Under the pieces are notes generated by a model. That model did not search any database. It saw only the letters and a list, made by a program, of their open reading frames with translations, and had not been told where the DNA came from. 64,000 nt of DNA from assembly GCA_964346495.1 (NCBI GenBank), contig CAYFUW010000001.1, positions 1 through 64,000 on the forward strand, given 5' to 3'. Shown here piece after piece: positions 35,555 to 45,588 of this stretch. This stretch comes from JBGZFC01 sp964346495. GTDB lineage: Bacteria; Bacteroidota; Bacteroidia; Bacteroidales; Dysgonomonadaceae. A program made the position numbers and the translations under genes. Within the stretch, counting starts at the first letter, position 1. Every line of letters begins with the position of its first letter.

Positions 35555-38500
35555 TTATTGTTTTGTGATAATTAGTTTTCTGCCTTTGGCATTTTCGAAA
35601 ATTCCGTTTGCACTTGTAACGGATGCACGTACTAAATAAATTCCCGGATTCAATCTTGAACCGTCTCTGCTTGTCAAATTCCACTCGTACTCTATCTCTC
35701 TGACATTGTTACCCGATGCACTCTTCTCCTGATGCGACCATATTAAATTACCTGCCATATTATAAACGCTGAAAGTAACCATTAGTTCAGAACCTGGAAG
35801 GTTAGTTGTAAGTACAAATCGGGTTATATCTTTCGCAGGATTTCCGTATATAAAAAATTCATTTATTATTGGTTCAAATTCATCGGTCACCACAAATTCC
35901 AACTCCTTAGTTGCCGAGTTGTTGCTAACATCCCACACGCGGAATGTTAGTTTATATCTTCCGTTTTCTAACTCAGGTATAAGAAAGCTAACCAATCCCG
36001 AGTTTGCAGAATTTGCTATGTTTTGGAAATTACCTGTTACATCATAGGTTTTCAGATAATTTTTTGAAATACCCTCTATTGTTACAGTAATTTCATGTCC
36101 ATGCCATCCCGAAAGGTTTATACCTGTATCGTCATAAACTTCTGCAATAAGCATTGGAGTTGTGTTAGTTTTATCTCCCGAAACAAAACTTTCGCTGTTC
36201 AAATATAGTTTGGTAATTTCGGGCGGTGTTACATCGTTCGGAGCATTGGGGTCGGTTCCATAAATTTTGTAATTAGAGAAATAGCCATGTGCTTTTTTAT
36301 CTCCTCCGGGCTGATAAGCGTAGAAACTCATCTTACCATAGTCTTCCATCGAATATAAAATATCTTTAGGAACAACAAAAGTATATTCAAATTCACCGTT
36401 TACAACCTCTGCCATACCGTTGTATATGGTATTTGTATAGTCGTAATAGGTGAAAGCCAGGTCGTAATTTGCATTATCACGTGTAGTTAACTGTTGTCTG
36501 GAGTCGAATATTTTTGAATCGATATAACCGTTAAAATCAGCATCGATACTTCCGTCTTCGTAAGCGATTTTTCCTTTTATGCGAACAGTAGATAGTGCAT
36601 TAAACACGATTGGTTCACCACCTAATTCATCTCCTTCTACACTATTTATCTCAGTTACTACCACTTTGGGATATTCATCGGGATAAGAGAGTCTGAGTGC
36701 CGGGTCGCCCAATAACGCAAAGTTAAGTTTGTTAGAGTCGAAAGCCAAATTTGATTCTCTTTTTGCCAACTTCATAATATCGCCCAAACGAAGTGGTTTG
36801 CCATTATCTTTGGTGAAAATATTTTTAAACAGCCCGGTAGCTAAAAGCATATTACTGCTGGCATATACCAATCGAACGGTTGAAAATAGAGCAATTGCTC
36901 CTCCTCTCGGATTTAAAAGAGCCATTTCTCCTCCCGACATATCCTCTCCGTCGAATCGGCTAAAATCGCAGGTAGCAGTAATCCAAACCGGCAATCTTGT
37001 ATTGGTCATGTTCTCTATATCGGGATATTTTAATATATATTCGTGAGTCCAGTCTCGTGTAGAGCCGTGCCCCATGAAATTCAGAACAAGTTGACCATTT
37101 TCTATCGACTCGAAAAGTTTTTTCTGTGCATCGGGATAACGTCCACCCTCTCCGGTTTCTACTCTTTCGAACGCATCCATATAAAGTTTGTTGACAATAA
37201 ACTGCGGTTTATCTTTGTTTACTTTTTCTGCCAACTCATCGGAGTCTGTTATATGAACCATCTCGCTTACAGGCGAATTTGACCCTGCTATTGCATCGTC
37301 TGCCAGGAAAAGCAGATTGTTTTTCCAAATTCCCTGGTCTTTATCTTTTATATATTTCTCAATTTTATTGATAACACCTATAGCTTCATCTGCTTTTCGT
37401 ACCGGAAAACGTCCAATACCGATATCAAGTTTGTCTCTTGCAATTTCAACTCCTTCGTCGTCATCCAAAAACCCAAAGTAGTCATCTGTTACGTACGACC
37501 CTACCTGCGACAACGATTGATATGACTGAAATGTAAGCAAAAATGCCGATGTATTTACACTACTCCATTTGCCACTCTCTATTAACCTATTATCGTAAAC
37601 ACCATCGCCAAATAGTAATAAATATTTCGGTTTTTCTTCTTCAGTTTCTGCTCTGTCGTAAAACATTTTCATAAAACGTCTGTAAGCAGTAGCATCGGGT
37701 TTACCGGAAGAGAATTCATTATATATTTTTTCGGGATTTACAACTAAAGATGTTAGCCCTGAGTCATCGAAGTGAATTTGTGCAAGCTGATTTGCAAAGT
37801 GTTCTAATGTAGGTTGCACAATAATAACCATATCTGCTCTTTCTAATGCATGAAGGTCTTGATTATCGACCTTTCCAATTACCTCCGGTGTGGGTATTTG
37901 CTTTGTTAAATCGACAATGGCAAACTCCTCCAAAGCATTTGAGTTGTATATAAATTGTCCGGTGCTTCCTGATAGCGATACCTGAATTTTTTGTGGATTT
38001 AATTCGTTGGTAACATTAAAAACAAGAAGTCCCGAATTTGCATTAGATATTTTATATTGAGTTGATGTGTTGACAGATTCTAAGTTTCTAAAGAAAGTAA
38101 CAGCATCGTAGGGCTGAAGACGTCTTGTAAACTGTAGAGTTATGTAGTTCAGATATGTATTATCCAGATTTACTCCGCTATAATTCACACTCACTGTGTT
38201 CTGTCCACTTACAGTTCCGCTCCAAGGACCCGACAAAGTTAGATCCGAAGCGGCGGCATAACGGTTAACTGTTACCGGCACGTTACCCGATAGAGTCAGC
38301 ACACCGTTTATTGAAACATTTAAAGGTGTTGCCACTTTTGTTTTCGAAACAAAGTTGATAGTAGCAACCTTTCCTGCCAAAATACCTGGTGTGTTGAATA
38401 CAAAGTTTTGACTGTTATTTATTCTGAAAGACTCGCCATAAAACTCTCGTCCGGACTCAATCAGGTTTTTCTCGTCTTTTTCGTGTATGGCATAATCATC

Positions 38501-39028
38501 AAACCAATCTACTGTTTTAGTATATTCGGTAGCGCTTGATGTTGCATTCTCTATTCTTTTTCCACCGTCTCCCTCTGTTACAAAAAAGAATGCATCGGTA
38601 GAGTATGGGTTATTTTCGTGGATGAATCCTCTGCCCGATTTTTCAAATACCCACTTTACCATCCCTTGAGCGTAAAAAATAATATAATCACCACTACCAA
38701 AAACGTTGTCATCTCCTTTTTCCATCCAGATTGGCAATTCGGGCAGGTCATCGATATATGGTTTTGAAAAATCGGGATCTAACAAATTACCTCCGTACCC
38801 ATAAACTTTCACCTTTGAAGGATCGGAAAGCCCCATCTTACTCAAATCTTCATAAGTAAGCTTGTAAAAACTTTTTTGATTAGTTTTTATTTTGTACCAA
38901 TTTCCGGTTGACAATACGGAATTGGCTGCATATCGGGATCCGTCATTCTTCTTTTGCTGAGAAAAAACATTCCCTGCAAGAAAGGCAAAAATGATGATTA
39001 TAAATATTTTTATATATGAAATTCTCAT
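35555..39028 (-). CDS. porU: T9SS sortase PorU (C25 gingipain-like peptidase)
   Basis: The ATG at 39028 opens a signal peptide (MRISYIKIFIIIIFAFLAGNVFSQ), two codons after an upstream TTG. The 1157-residue protein has an N-terminal beta-rich region (about 25-380), a C25 caspase-like domain (about 390-770), and an Ig-like and sorting-type C-terminus. The catalytic pair is His654 (NFMGHGSTRDW) and Cys687 (WITATCDFSRFD), close to Cys690 of P. gingivalis PorU. It removes sorting domains and links cargo to A-LPS at the cell surface. Cotranscribed with porV downstream, and with an FAA-hydrolase gene six bases upstream. Confidence 0.96.
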   Translation of the reverse strand: MRISYIKIFIIIIFAFLAGNVFSQQKKNDGSRYAANSVLSTGNWYKIKTNQKSFYKLTYEDLSKMGLSDPSKVKVYGYGGNLLDPDFSKPYIDDLPELPIWMEKGDDNVFGSGDYIIFYAQGMVKWVFEKSGRGFIHENNPYSTDAFFFVTEGDGGKRIENATSSATEYTKTVDWFDDYAIHEKDEKNLIESGREFYGESFRINNSQNFVFNTPGILAGKVATINFVSKTKVATPLNVSINGVLTLSGNVPVTVNRYAAASDLTLSGPWSGTVSGQNTVSVNYSGVNLDNTYLNYITLQFTRRLQPYDAVTFFRNLESVNTSTQYKISNANSGLLVFNVTNELNPQKIQVSLSGSTGQFIYNSNALEEFAIVDLTKQIPTPEVIGKVDNQDLHALERADMVIIVQPTLEHFANQLAQIHFDDSGLTSLVVNPEKIYNEFSSGKPDATAYRRFMKMFYDRAETEEEKPKYLLLFGDGVYDNRLIESGKWSSVNTSAFLLTFQSYQSLSQVGSYVTDDYFGFLDDDEGVEIARDKLDIGIGRFPVRKADEAIGVINKIEKYIKDKDQGIWKNNLLFLADDAIAGSNSPVSEMVHITDSDELAEKVNKDKPQFIVNKLYMDAFERVETGEGGRYPDAQKKLFESIENGQLVLNFMGHGSTRDWTHEYILKYPDIENMTNTRLPVWITATCDFSRFDGEDMSGGEMALLNPRGGAIALFSTVRLVYASSNMLLATGLFKNIFTKDNGKPLRLGDIMKLAKRESNLAFDSNKLNFALLGDPALRLSYPDEYPKVVVTEINSVEGDELGGEPIVFNALSTVRIKGKIAYEDGSIDADFNGYIDSKIFDSRQQLTTRDNANYDLAFTYYDYTNTIYNGMAEVVNGEFEYTFVVPKDILYSMEDYGKMSFYAYQPGGDKKAHGYFSNYKIYGTDPNAPNDVTPPEITKLYLNSESFVSGDKTNTTPMLIAEVYDDTGINLSGWHGHEITVTIEGISKNYLKTYDVTGNFQNIANSANSGLVSFLIPELENGRYKLTFRVWDVSNNSATKELEFVVTDEFEPIINEFFIYGNPAKDITRFVLTTNLPGSELMVTFSVYNMAGNLIWSHQEKSASGNNVREIEYEWNLTSRDGSRLNPGIYLVRASVTSANGIFENAKGRKLIITKQ

Positions 39029-39040
39029 TATCAATAAAGT

Positions 39041-39655
39041 TTACTTTATTTTGAAATCGAGCAATTTTTGTTGGTTCAAAAATCCTTGCAAATGGTCGTT
39101 TATTTTTACACTCCCAACACCTGCGGGAGTTCCGGTAAAAATTAAATCACCTATTTTTAAAGTAAAGAAACGGCTAATATAAGATATTATTTTAGAAAAA
39201 GAGTAAATCATATTTCGACTGTTGTCGCTCTGTACCACTTTTTCGTTCACCAAAAGATGAAAATCAATGTTATCTAAATCACCTACTTCGTTTATACTAA
39301 TAAATTCACCTATAGCAGCCGAGTTATCAAAACTTTTAGCTATTTCCCAGGGCAAGCCCAACTCTTTCTGTTGTCGTTGTAAATCTCTTGCCGTAAAATC
39401 AATACCTACCGTAATTTCGTCAAAATAGCGATGAGCAAATTTTTCCGAAATATTTTTACCTAACCTGTTTATTTTTATTACCAATTCTGTTTCGTAATGC
39501 ATCTCTTGCGAAAAATCGGGCAAAAAAAACGGTTTGCCATCTTTCAACAAAGCGGTATCGGGTTTCATAAAAACAACAGGTTCACTACTTTCAAACGTTC
39601 TTTTCATTTCTTTATTGTGTGAATCGTAGTTTAGCCCGATAGCAAATATTTTCAT
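39041..39655 (-). CDS. Fumarylacetoacetate-hydrolase-family protein
   Basis: The 204-residue protein has the single-domain FAH fold: IFAIGLNYDSHNKEM near the start, the metal ligands in HYETELVI (Glu55, Glu57), VGIDFTARDLQ with a third ligand Asp, and LIFTGTPAGVG near the end. The family hydrolyses or decarboxylates 2-oxo-acid intermediates; the substrate here is unknown. It lies between rex and porU in one direction (32 and 12 bases apart) and its usual neighbours in Bacteroidales are the same T9SS genes, so the link may be only operon sharing. Confidence 0.9.
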   Translation of the reverse strand: MKIFAIGLNYDSHNKEMKRTFESSEPVVFMKPDTALLKDGKPFFLPDFSQEMHYETELVIKINRLGKNISEKFAHRYFDEITVGIDFTARDLQRQQKELGLPWEIAKSFDNSAAIGEFISINEVGDLDNIDFHLLVNEKVVQSDNSRNMIYSFSKIISYISRFFTLKIGDLIFTGTPAGVGSVKINDHLQGFLNQQKLLDFKIK

Positions 39656-39687
39656 TTTATTGTCACTTTTGTAGGTTAATAAAATTT

Positions 39688-40329
39688 CTATTGATTGCTT
39701 TTTTTATACTGCAACCTGTTATACATTACTGCAAGATGTGCATAAAGTGAGGTGTTTTGTAAAACTACATTCTCCGGCACCCTGATGCGAAAAGGTGTAA
39801 AATTCCAAATAGCCTTTACTCCTCCTGCAATCATCTTTTCCGCCACTTGCTGAGCATGTTCTGGTGGAACTGTCAGGATACCTATCTCTGCCTTCAAGGT
39901 CTTGTTTATTTCACAAAAAGCGTCGGAATGGTAAACGGGAATACCAAATACTTCAGTATTTATCAGTGATGGATTGACATCGAACCCGGCGTAGATTTTC
40001 AGACCGAATTGCTCCAATCCAGAATCGGAAAGTAGAGCAGCACCCAAACTTCCTACACCGAATAATACAGAAGTACGCTTGGTGTTGAAACCCAAAAAAT
40101 CTTCCAAAACATCTACCAATTCATTTACATCATATCCCACACGGGTTTTACCGCTTATATTCAAATGAGATAAATCTTTAGCTATCTGTGTAGATGTAAC
40201 GTTAATTACTTTTGCTATAGTTGTAGATGAAACGTGGCTCTCACCCTGATTTTTCAACGATTTCAGGTAAGCCAAATACCATGGTAATCGGCGAATTGTA
40301 GGTTCCGGAATTAATGTATTGCCACTCAT
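39688..40329 (-). CDS. rex: Redox-sensing transcriptional repressor Rex
   Basis: The 213-residue protein has an N-terminal winged helix (PTIRRLPWYLAYLKSL, VSSTTIAKVINVTSTQIAKDLSHL, about 11-80) and a Rossmann domain with the NADH-binding loop GVGSLG at 91-96. Rex represses respiratory and fermentative genes when NADH is low and leaves DNA when NADH rises. The start follows a TATCTTTG box by 15 bases. It heads an operon that runs through the FAA-hydrolase gene into porU and porV. Confidence 0.95.
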   Translation of the reverse strand: MSGNTLIPEPTIRRLPWYLAYLKSLKNQGESHVSSTTIAKVINVTSTQIAKDLSHLNISGKTRVGYDVNELVDVLEDFLGFNTKRTSVLFGVGSLGAALLSDSGLEQFGLKIYAGFDVNPSLINTEVFGIPVYHSDAFCEINKTLKAEIGILTVPPEHAQQVAEKMIAGGVKAIWNFTPFRIRVPENVVLQNTSLYAHLAVMYNRLQYKKSNQ

Positions 40330-40343
40330 GATTTTTGTTTTTA

Positions 40344-40351
40344 CAAAGATA
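40344..40351 (-). promoter_or_regulatory. -7 box of the rex-porU-porV operon
   Basis: On the minus strand it reads TATCTTTG, matching TAnnTTTG, 15 bases before the rex ATG. This implies a very short leader. Confidence 0.55.
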
Positions 40352-40414
40352 GTTTTTAGTTGGCGGTAAAATATTTAACTACTTTGTTTCCTTTTTATTG
40401 TTTACACGAGCATA

Positions 40415-40815
40415 TTACTCATCCATCTCAACTTCGCTATTGATAGGAAACACTTTAGTTTTGGTCTCTTTCTTGATATAAGGCTTCAAATCTTTGTTCA
40501 CTATTCGTTTGTAATAAGCGCTATTGGTATGAGCAGTAAATGCCGACAAACTTTCGTAACTTTCGTAAATATATATTTTGGTAAAATTGTCTTCCACCAA
40601 TAATACATCAAACACAACACACCCCTCTTCATTATCGAGAGTATTTTGTTGCAGTTCTGAAAGCAAATCAACAACTGTGTCGAAGTTGCTTTCGTCAATA
40701 TTTATTTCACTCAAAACAACATAAGGGTCTTCTGCCTCTTGTGCTACAACTGATGATGTATTTAAGAAAAATGACATCAAAAAAAGCGAGCAAAAAATAA
40801 AAAATAATTTCTCAT
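40415..40815 (-). CDS. Exported ABM-domain (quinol-monooxygenase-like) protein, signal peptide out of frame
   Basis: The clear frame (40415-40780) encodes a dimeric alpha/beta-barrel ABM fold: VVLSEINIDESNFDTVVDLL, NEEGCVVFDVLLV, YIYESYESLSAFTAHTNSAYYKRI. Upstream, ATG at 40815 gives MRNYFLFFARFF, the front of a typical signal peptide, but in another frame. The two frames meet at a run of seven A (40779-40785, T7 on the coding strand). Eight T would give MRNYFLFFARFFLMSFFLNT...VVAQ, a complete signal peptide. It is either a sequencing error, a phase-variable tract or a frameshift. Without the upstream part the only starts are TTG 40780 or ATG 40777. Substrate unknown. Confidence 0.65.
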
Positions 40816-40860
40816 AAATTATAATATAAAAGTATCATTATTGATATTGATTTCTGTTTT

Positions 40861-41658
40861 TTAGTTTTTTAGTCCGGACGCAGATTTTAAAACGGCTTTT
40901 ACCGAACCAATTTTTAAGTGAGTTTCTATAATTATCGGAACCCGATTGAAGTCGTCTGTTAACGTTGCCCTTATAGCCTCTTTTTGATTGTTAAATGCTT
41001 TATCCAGAATTGTCAACGAAATATCTATCGTATTGTATGTTTTTCCGTCATTTGCCTTAGTTCTGGATTTTCCCATGTAATTCACGTACATTCGAACAAT
41101 ATCTTTCCCCGACAAAAATTGTATCTCTCTCCTATCGCCTGCTTCCATACCCGAATAATCTAAATTTCGTATCAGTGGCAACACCGACAGATAGTCATAC
41201 GTACACTTATTGGTAGAGACATAATCGTCAAATTGCTGCGTACCGTTAAACACTCTTTTTGCCCTAATTCTTATATTATTTCCGCTATAATTGTATGTTT
41301 GAACTTCTTGCGAATAATCTTTCCCCTCGAAAGCATTTTTTATAAAAAGTTGTGGTCTGAGCTTCATATCAACATATGAGGTCAATGTGTCGTTAACTCT
41401 GTAAACCCTGGCTAATCCGCTGGTATTTAACTGCATATTAATGCTATACACATTTTCTCCTCTATAGTTTACAGTAGTCGTCCTCAACATACCGCTACCT
41501 GCTTTTGCATTAATAATACCGTAATGATAATACAGATCGTAGTTGATGTTTTCACCACTTCTGAAAGCATTATTTCTTATTTCGCACTGCGAATACAGGC
41601 TATTTGCTATCACTAAAAGAGATAACAAAAACCAAAGTTTTATTTTTGTTTTTTTCAT
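40861..41658 (-). CDS. Exported DUF3108 protein
   Basis: The 265-residue protein has a signal peptide (MKKTKIKLWFLLSLLVIANSLYSQ) and matches DUF3108 with FRSGENINYDLYYHYGIINAKAGSG near the start and the RVYRVNDTLTSYVDMKLRPQLFIKNAFEGKDY stretch. DUF3108 proteins are periplasmic beta-rich proteins of unknown function. It lies 25 bases downstream of the Ig-like lipoprotein gene and is probably cotranscribed with it. Confidence 0.85.
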   Translation of the reverse strand: MKKTKIKLWFLLSLLVIANSLYSQCEIRNNAFRSGENINYDLYYHYGIINAKAGSGMLRTTTVNYRGENVYSINMQLNTSGLARVYRVNDTLTSYVDMKLRPQLFIKNAFEGKDYSQEVQTYNYSGNNIRIRAKRVFNGTQQFDDYVSTNKCTYDYLSVLPLIRNLDYSGMEAGDRREIQFLSGKDIVRMYVNYMGKSRTKANDGKTYNTIDISLTILDKAFNNQKEAIRATLTDDFNRVPIIIETHLKIGSVKAVLKSASGLKN

Positions 41659-41683
41659 ATTTCTATCTGTTTTAGTTAATCAA

Positions 41684-43627
41684 TTAGCGTCTGCCACCAA
41701 CATCTTGTACAGTACTGCCTGATCTTCCGGTTTGTATCGGCATAGATACTCCTTGTCTTTGACGCTGTTCTTTTTCTCTCTCCATTTCTTCTCTCAAATT
41801 ACGTTTCTTACGTACTTGCGGTTTGTTTTTCGTAATTTCGAGCGGCTTTTGTTCAGATACAGGTGTAGCCAATAAATCCCATTCTTCCTCGTGATCGGTG
41901 TATGCTCTTATCTCGTAACCACGCGGATAATAGTAAACCTCTTCCGGCTGTCTGCCACTGTGATAATCACCTGTTGTCCAAAGTCCATCCTCGTTATCAT
42001 CTATAAATAGCCGCGCATAAATTATACCCGGATTTATATCGAAAAACAGAGCCTCTCCATTATTGACCATTTTTTTTCGAAAAGGTTTATCCGATTTGTC
42101 AAGAAGCTCTACATAAGCAGTTTTATTTGGAGGAATTCCGGAAACAAGAAACATAATGTTTCCATACTGGTCGAGCGATTTTACGGAGAAATCTTGTTGC
42201 AACTTATCGTTCCACAAATTATTATAGCTCATAACTGCGGACGAATCTATGGCAAGCCTATATCTGCCGCCCGGATCCCACTTGTGCTTTAAGAGAAATT
42301 TTCGTGGATTTAGTGTGTCTGCCTGCAATTGATAATTTATGGGCTGATAAACAGAGTCGACTAATTGAAATAAAGATGCCTGACTTTTCTCAAACTTATC
42401 AACAGGATATTCAAACTCTACATTTATCGGGTCATAAACTTCAAAATTTTGACGCATATTATGTTTGATAGATAGAAACTTATCGGTATTTTCTTTTTCT
42501 TTTCGCCCTTTACGCGAGTCTCTGTATGTCAAATCTATTGTATCACTTTTCCATGAATTGATATTTGTTTCTACATCAGTATTTAGATAGTCTAATTTTA
42601 TTTTTATACTATCGTGCAAAATAACGAGCGAATCCATCAACCATAAGGAAATTGTATCATTATGAGCACTTTTTTCCATTAAGTACCAATCCGGATTCGA
42701 TATTTTTGGTTCGAGCAACGTAAAGTGAGCCAATTCGGTTGGTGATGCAAAATAGAATGTTAGCTGAGAGCGAGTTTTTCGTTCACTTTTCTGAAAGTAA
42801 TGTCGCTTAAAGTCAGATTTGAACGTTCTTAATAGCACATCGTCAGGCAAAAAATGCGTAGAAGTTTTACTTTTAATGGTATCTATGGTTAAACTGTCTG
42901 TAAATATGGTATCCGGAACTGTTGTTATAATGGTTGTTGGAACAATTATCGAATCGAGAAACGCAATATCCTCCAACGGATTATCATATTTATAATCTCT
43001 GTTTAAATCGTTCAAAGCAAATATTTTATATTTCCCGGGAGCCAGACTTTTTACGGTAAATGCACCTCGCGAATTGGTCCTTGAAATTCTTTCGAAGGGA
43101 ATAGTTGTAAAAGCAGTGTCACTTAAGTTGCTATGCATACCAATATATATACCGCTAACTGGCTCCAGATTCTCTGCTGCAAGCACTTTCCCCGATACAG
43201 ACAATGTGTCTAAAATCTCTCCGGTTGAAAATGAGATTGAAAAATTTTCCAGAGGATTGCCTTCATTGTAATCGACAATTGCATCGGTAAAATCTATTGT
43301 GTAGGTTGTATTTCTCTGTAAACTATCGTTTAACTCAACAACAACTCTTTTCCCCAAAGATTTTATTGCTGGTTGATTTAACTGCGGTGGCGTGATAATA
43401 ACTTTTTCGTTAGCTTTCTCTACTTTAATGTTTTCATCAAAGAGTATTTCTATCTTGTTGCTCCCGACATTTAGCGAATTAAAATCGGGAGTGGCTTTGA
43501 GAACTTTCGGTGGTGTTTCGTCATAATCACCACCTGTGGGCAAGGCTATATTGGCACAAGCATATAGAATAACTAAACTTGTGAGTATTATGAAAAGATA
43601 TTGTAATTGTTTCGGGAGTTTTTTCAT
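41684..43627 (-). CDS. Ig-like (Big_5) domain lipoprotein
   Basis: The 647-residue protein has a lipobox ending in ILYAC (Cys24), then NIALPTGGDYDETPPKVLKATP. It continues with an SbsA-type Ig-like domain (about 37-135, EILFDENIKVEKANEKVIITPP), a carboxypeptidase-regulatory-like domain (about 140-230, SRGAFTVKSLAPGKYKIFALNDLNRDYKYDNP) and a long beta-rich part. The C-terminal 50 residues are Lys/Arg/Gln-rich (REEMEREKEQRQRQG). An outer-membrane or surface lipoprotein of unknown function found in this place in many Bacteroidetes. It overlaps the pgeF stop by four bases. Confidence 0.8.
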   Translation of the reverse strand: MKKLPKQLQYLFIILTSLVILYACANIALPTGGDYDETPPKVLKATPDFNSLNVGSNKIEILFDENIKVEKANEKVIITPPQLNQPAIKSLGKRVVVELNDSLQRNTTYTIDFTDAIVDYNEGNPLENFSISFSTGEILDTLSVSGKVLAAENLEPVSGIYIGMHSNLSDTAFTTIPFERISRTNSRGAFTVKSLAPGKYKIFALNDLNRDYKYDNPLEDIAFLDSIIVPTTIITTVPDTIFTDSLTIDTIKSKTSTHFLPDDVLLRTFKSDFKRHYFQKSERKTRSQLTFYFASPTELAHFTLLEPKISNPDWYLMEKSAHNDTISLWLMDSLVILHDSIKIKLDYLNTDVETNINSWKSDTIDLTYRDSRKGRKEKENTDKFLSIKHNMRQNFEVYDPINVEFEYPVDKFEKSQASLFQLVDSVYQPINYQLQADTLNPRKFLLKHKWDPGGRYRLAIDSSAVMSYNNLWNDKLQQDFSVKSLDQYGNIMFLVSGIPPNKTAYVELLDKSDKPFRKKMVNNGEALFFDINPGIIYARLFIDDNEDGLWTTGDYHSGRQPEEVYYYPRGYEIRAYTDHEEEWDLLATPVSEQKPLEITKNKPQVRKKRNLREEMEREKEQRQRQGVSMPIQTGRSGSTVQDVGGRR

Positions 43628-44457
43628 TGAAAATCTGACACATTATTTTTCAACATAATGCCCGTAAGCATCCTGCCCGAATGAATTGATTGGCGACGAG
43701 CAGAAAAGAACAATTTATCGTTGCTAAAAGTGCAATACCTTGTTTTTTCGATACTTTTTTGTGGTACTCCTAATCGCAACAACTCTTGTCGGTTTATCTC
43801 TTTCAGGTCTATATGCAATTTCTTTGTCGATGGATTACGGAAAGAGTTGCGCGCATTTAGCAAAAAGCCTCTGCTTATAAACTCTTTTTCAACATCTTTG
43901 CCAATTTCATAATGCTTTAGACTGATTGAAGGTCCTATAGCTGCTACAATATTTTCAGGATTCGTATTGTACAAAGAGTGCATCTTCAGAATAGTTTTCT
44001 CGACTATTCTTTCTGATGTGCCTCTCCATCCGGCATGAATAGCAGCAATAGCTTGTTCTTGTTTATCATATAATAATATCGGAACACAATCAGCAGTTGT
44101 AACACAGAGAAAAACTCCACGTTCATTAGTTATTGAAGCATCATAACCATAAATCTTGTCAATTTTTTCGCCTTTGTCTAATTGAAGGAAATCTGTGTCA
44201 ACAACAAATACTTCTGAACCGTGTACTTGATGCGGTGTGATAAGGTCCTCATGCTTAAGGAAAAAATAACGTGCTAAAGTTGCCCTGTTTTCATATATTT
44301 TAGTAGGATCGTCATCGGAGTAATTTCCCAAATTAAACGAGCTGTATTCACCTTTACATACTCCACCTTTCCTTGTTGTAGAAAAGTGGGCAATCTCCGG
44401 ATATTGTTCCAGATTTTTAAACAGAAGCAAATTATTGAATTTTGGATGAGTTATCAT
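43624..44457 (-). CDS. pgeF: PgeF/YfiH-type peptidoglycan-editing factor
   Basis: The 277-residue protein has the multicopper-oxidase-like (DUF152) motifs: FSTTRKGGVCKGEYSSFNLG near the start, LITPHQVHGSEVFVVD, the metal-binding TTADCVPILLYD and AAIHAGWRGTSERIV, and CTFSNDKLFFSARRQ near the end. In E. coli, YfiH (PgeF) removes mis-incorporated L-Ser from peptidoglycan precursors, and some members are purine-nucleoside enzymes. It lies four bases after obg and its start overlaps no other gene. Confidence 0.92.
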   Translation of the reverse strand: MITHPKFNNLLLFKNLEQYPEIAHFSTTRKGGVCKGEYSSFNLGNYSDDDPTKIYENRATLARYFFLKHEDLITPHQVHGSEVFVVDTDFLQLDKGEKIDKIYGYDASITNERGVFLCVTTADCVPILLYDKQEQAIAAIHAGWRGTSERIVEKTILKMHSLYNTNPENIVAAIGPSISLKHYEIGKDVEKEFISRGFLLNARNSFRNPSTKKLHIDLKEINRQELLRLGVPQKSIEKTRYCTFSNDKLFFSARRQSIHSGRMLTGIMLKNNVSDFQ

Positions 44458-44460
44458 ATT

Positions 44461-45588
44461 TTAAAAATCTTCTTCGAAATAATTATCCTCTTCTTCGTCT
44501 GACATGTCATCTTCTTCATCAGTATCAAGCGGCAGAGCCTTTATATCTAAGTTTCTGTGAACAAGCTGTTTGTCAACAGTTGTACTGGGTATAAAATCAA
44601 ATGAATTTAGTTCCCGCCACAAAATATCTTTTAGTTTTGAAATACCAAATCCGGTTACCGATGATATAAAAACATACGGGATAGACGGTAAATCAACAGA
44701 CAGAGCTTCCATCAACTCTTCATCAAGCAAATCTGATTTTGAGATAGCCAATACTCTCTGTTTATCAAGTAACTCCGGATTGTATTGAGTTAGTTCATTC
44801 AACAAGATATTATACTCCTCCTTTATATCGTCACTATCTGCCGGAACCATGAAAAGCAATAATGAGTTACGCTCAATATGACGAAGGAATCTCAAACCTA
44901 AACCTTTACCCTCACTTGCTCCTTCAATAATTCCGGGAATATCTGCCATCACGAAAGATTTTCCTTCCATATAGCTTACAATTCCCAAATTTGGCTTTAA
45001 AGTAGTAAAAGGATAGTCGGCTATTTTGGGTTTTGCTGCCGATACAACAGATAGCAACGTAGATTTTCCTGCGTTTGGGTGACCTACCAAGCCCACATCG
45101 GCTAGCAACTTCAACTCAAGAATAATCCATTTCTCTTCAAAAGGTTCTCCCGGTTGTGCATAACGTGGAGCCTGATTTGTAGATGTTTTAAATCGGGTAT
45201 TACCCAATCCGCCTCTTCCTCCTTTCAAAAGTACAACTTCCTGACCATCATCTGTAACATCACACAAAAATTCTCCTGTTTCGGCATCATAGGCAATAGT
45301 TCCACATGGTACTTCAATAACAACGTTCTCGCCATTTTTCCCTGTTCTGTTTGCTCCCGAACCGCTTTCGCCATGTCCTGCAAAAATGTGGCGTTGATAA
45401 CGCAAATGAAGCAAAGTCCAGTGGTGTCTGCTCCCTTTCAGAATAATATCACCACCGTCGCCGCCATCGCCGCCATCGGGACCACCTTTTGGTATATATT
45501 TTTCTCTTCTAAAGTGAGTTGAACCTCTACCACCTTTACCCGAACGGCAAAATATTTTTATGTAATCTACAAAGTTCACTTCTGCCAC
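44461..45588 (-). CDS. obg: Obg-family GTPase
   Basis: The 375-residue protein has the glycine-rich Obg domain (about 1-160, [29 protein letters not shown]), then a G domain with G1 GHPNAGKST at 169-177, G3 [10 protein letters not shown]4 ISKSDLLD (NKxD variant with S for N) and a short acidic tail. It is the ribosome-assembly and growth-control GTPase CgtA/ObgE. The start codon is GTG at 45588, which overlaps the adk reading frame by 13 bases. Confidence 0.95.
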   Translation of the reverse strand: MAEVNFVDYIKIFCRSGKGGRGSTHFRREKYIPKGGPDGGDGGDGGDIILKGSRHHWTLLHLRYQRHIFAGHGESGSGANRTGKNGENVVIEVPCGTIAYDAETGEFLCDVTDDGQEVVLLKGGRGGLGNTRFKTSTNQAPRYAQPGEPFEEKWIILELKLLADVGLVGHPNAGKSTLLSVVSAAKPKIADYPFTTLKPNLGIVSYMEGKSFVMADIPGIIEGASEGKGLGLRFLRHIERNSLLLFMVPADSDDIKEEYNILLNELTQYNPELLDKQRVLAISKSDLLDEELMEALSVDLPSIPYVFISSVTGFGISKLKDILWRELNSFDFIPSTTVDKQLVHRNLDIKALPLDTDEEDDMSDEEEDNYFEEDF

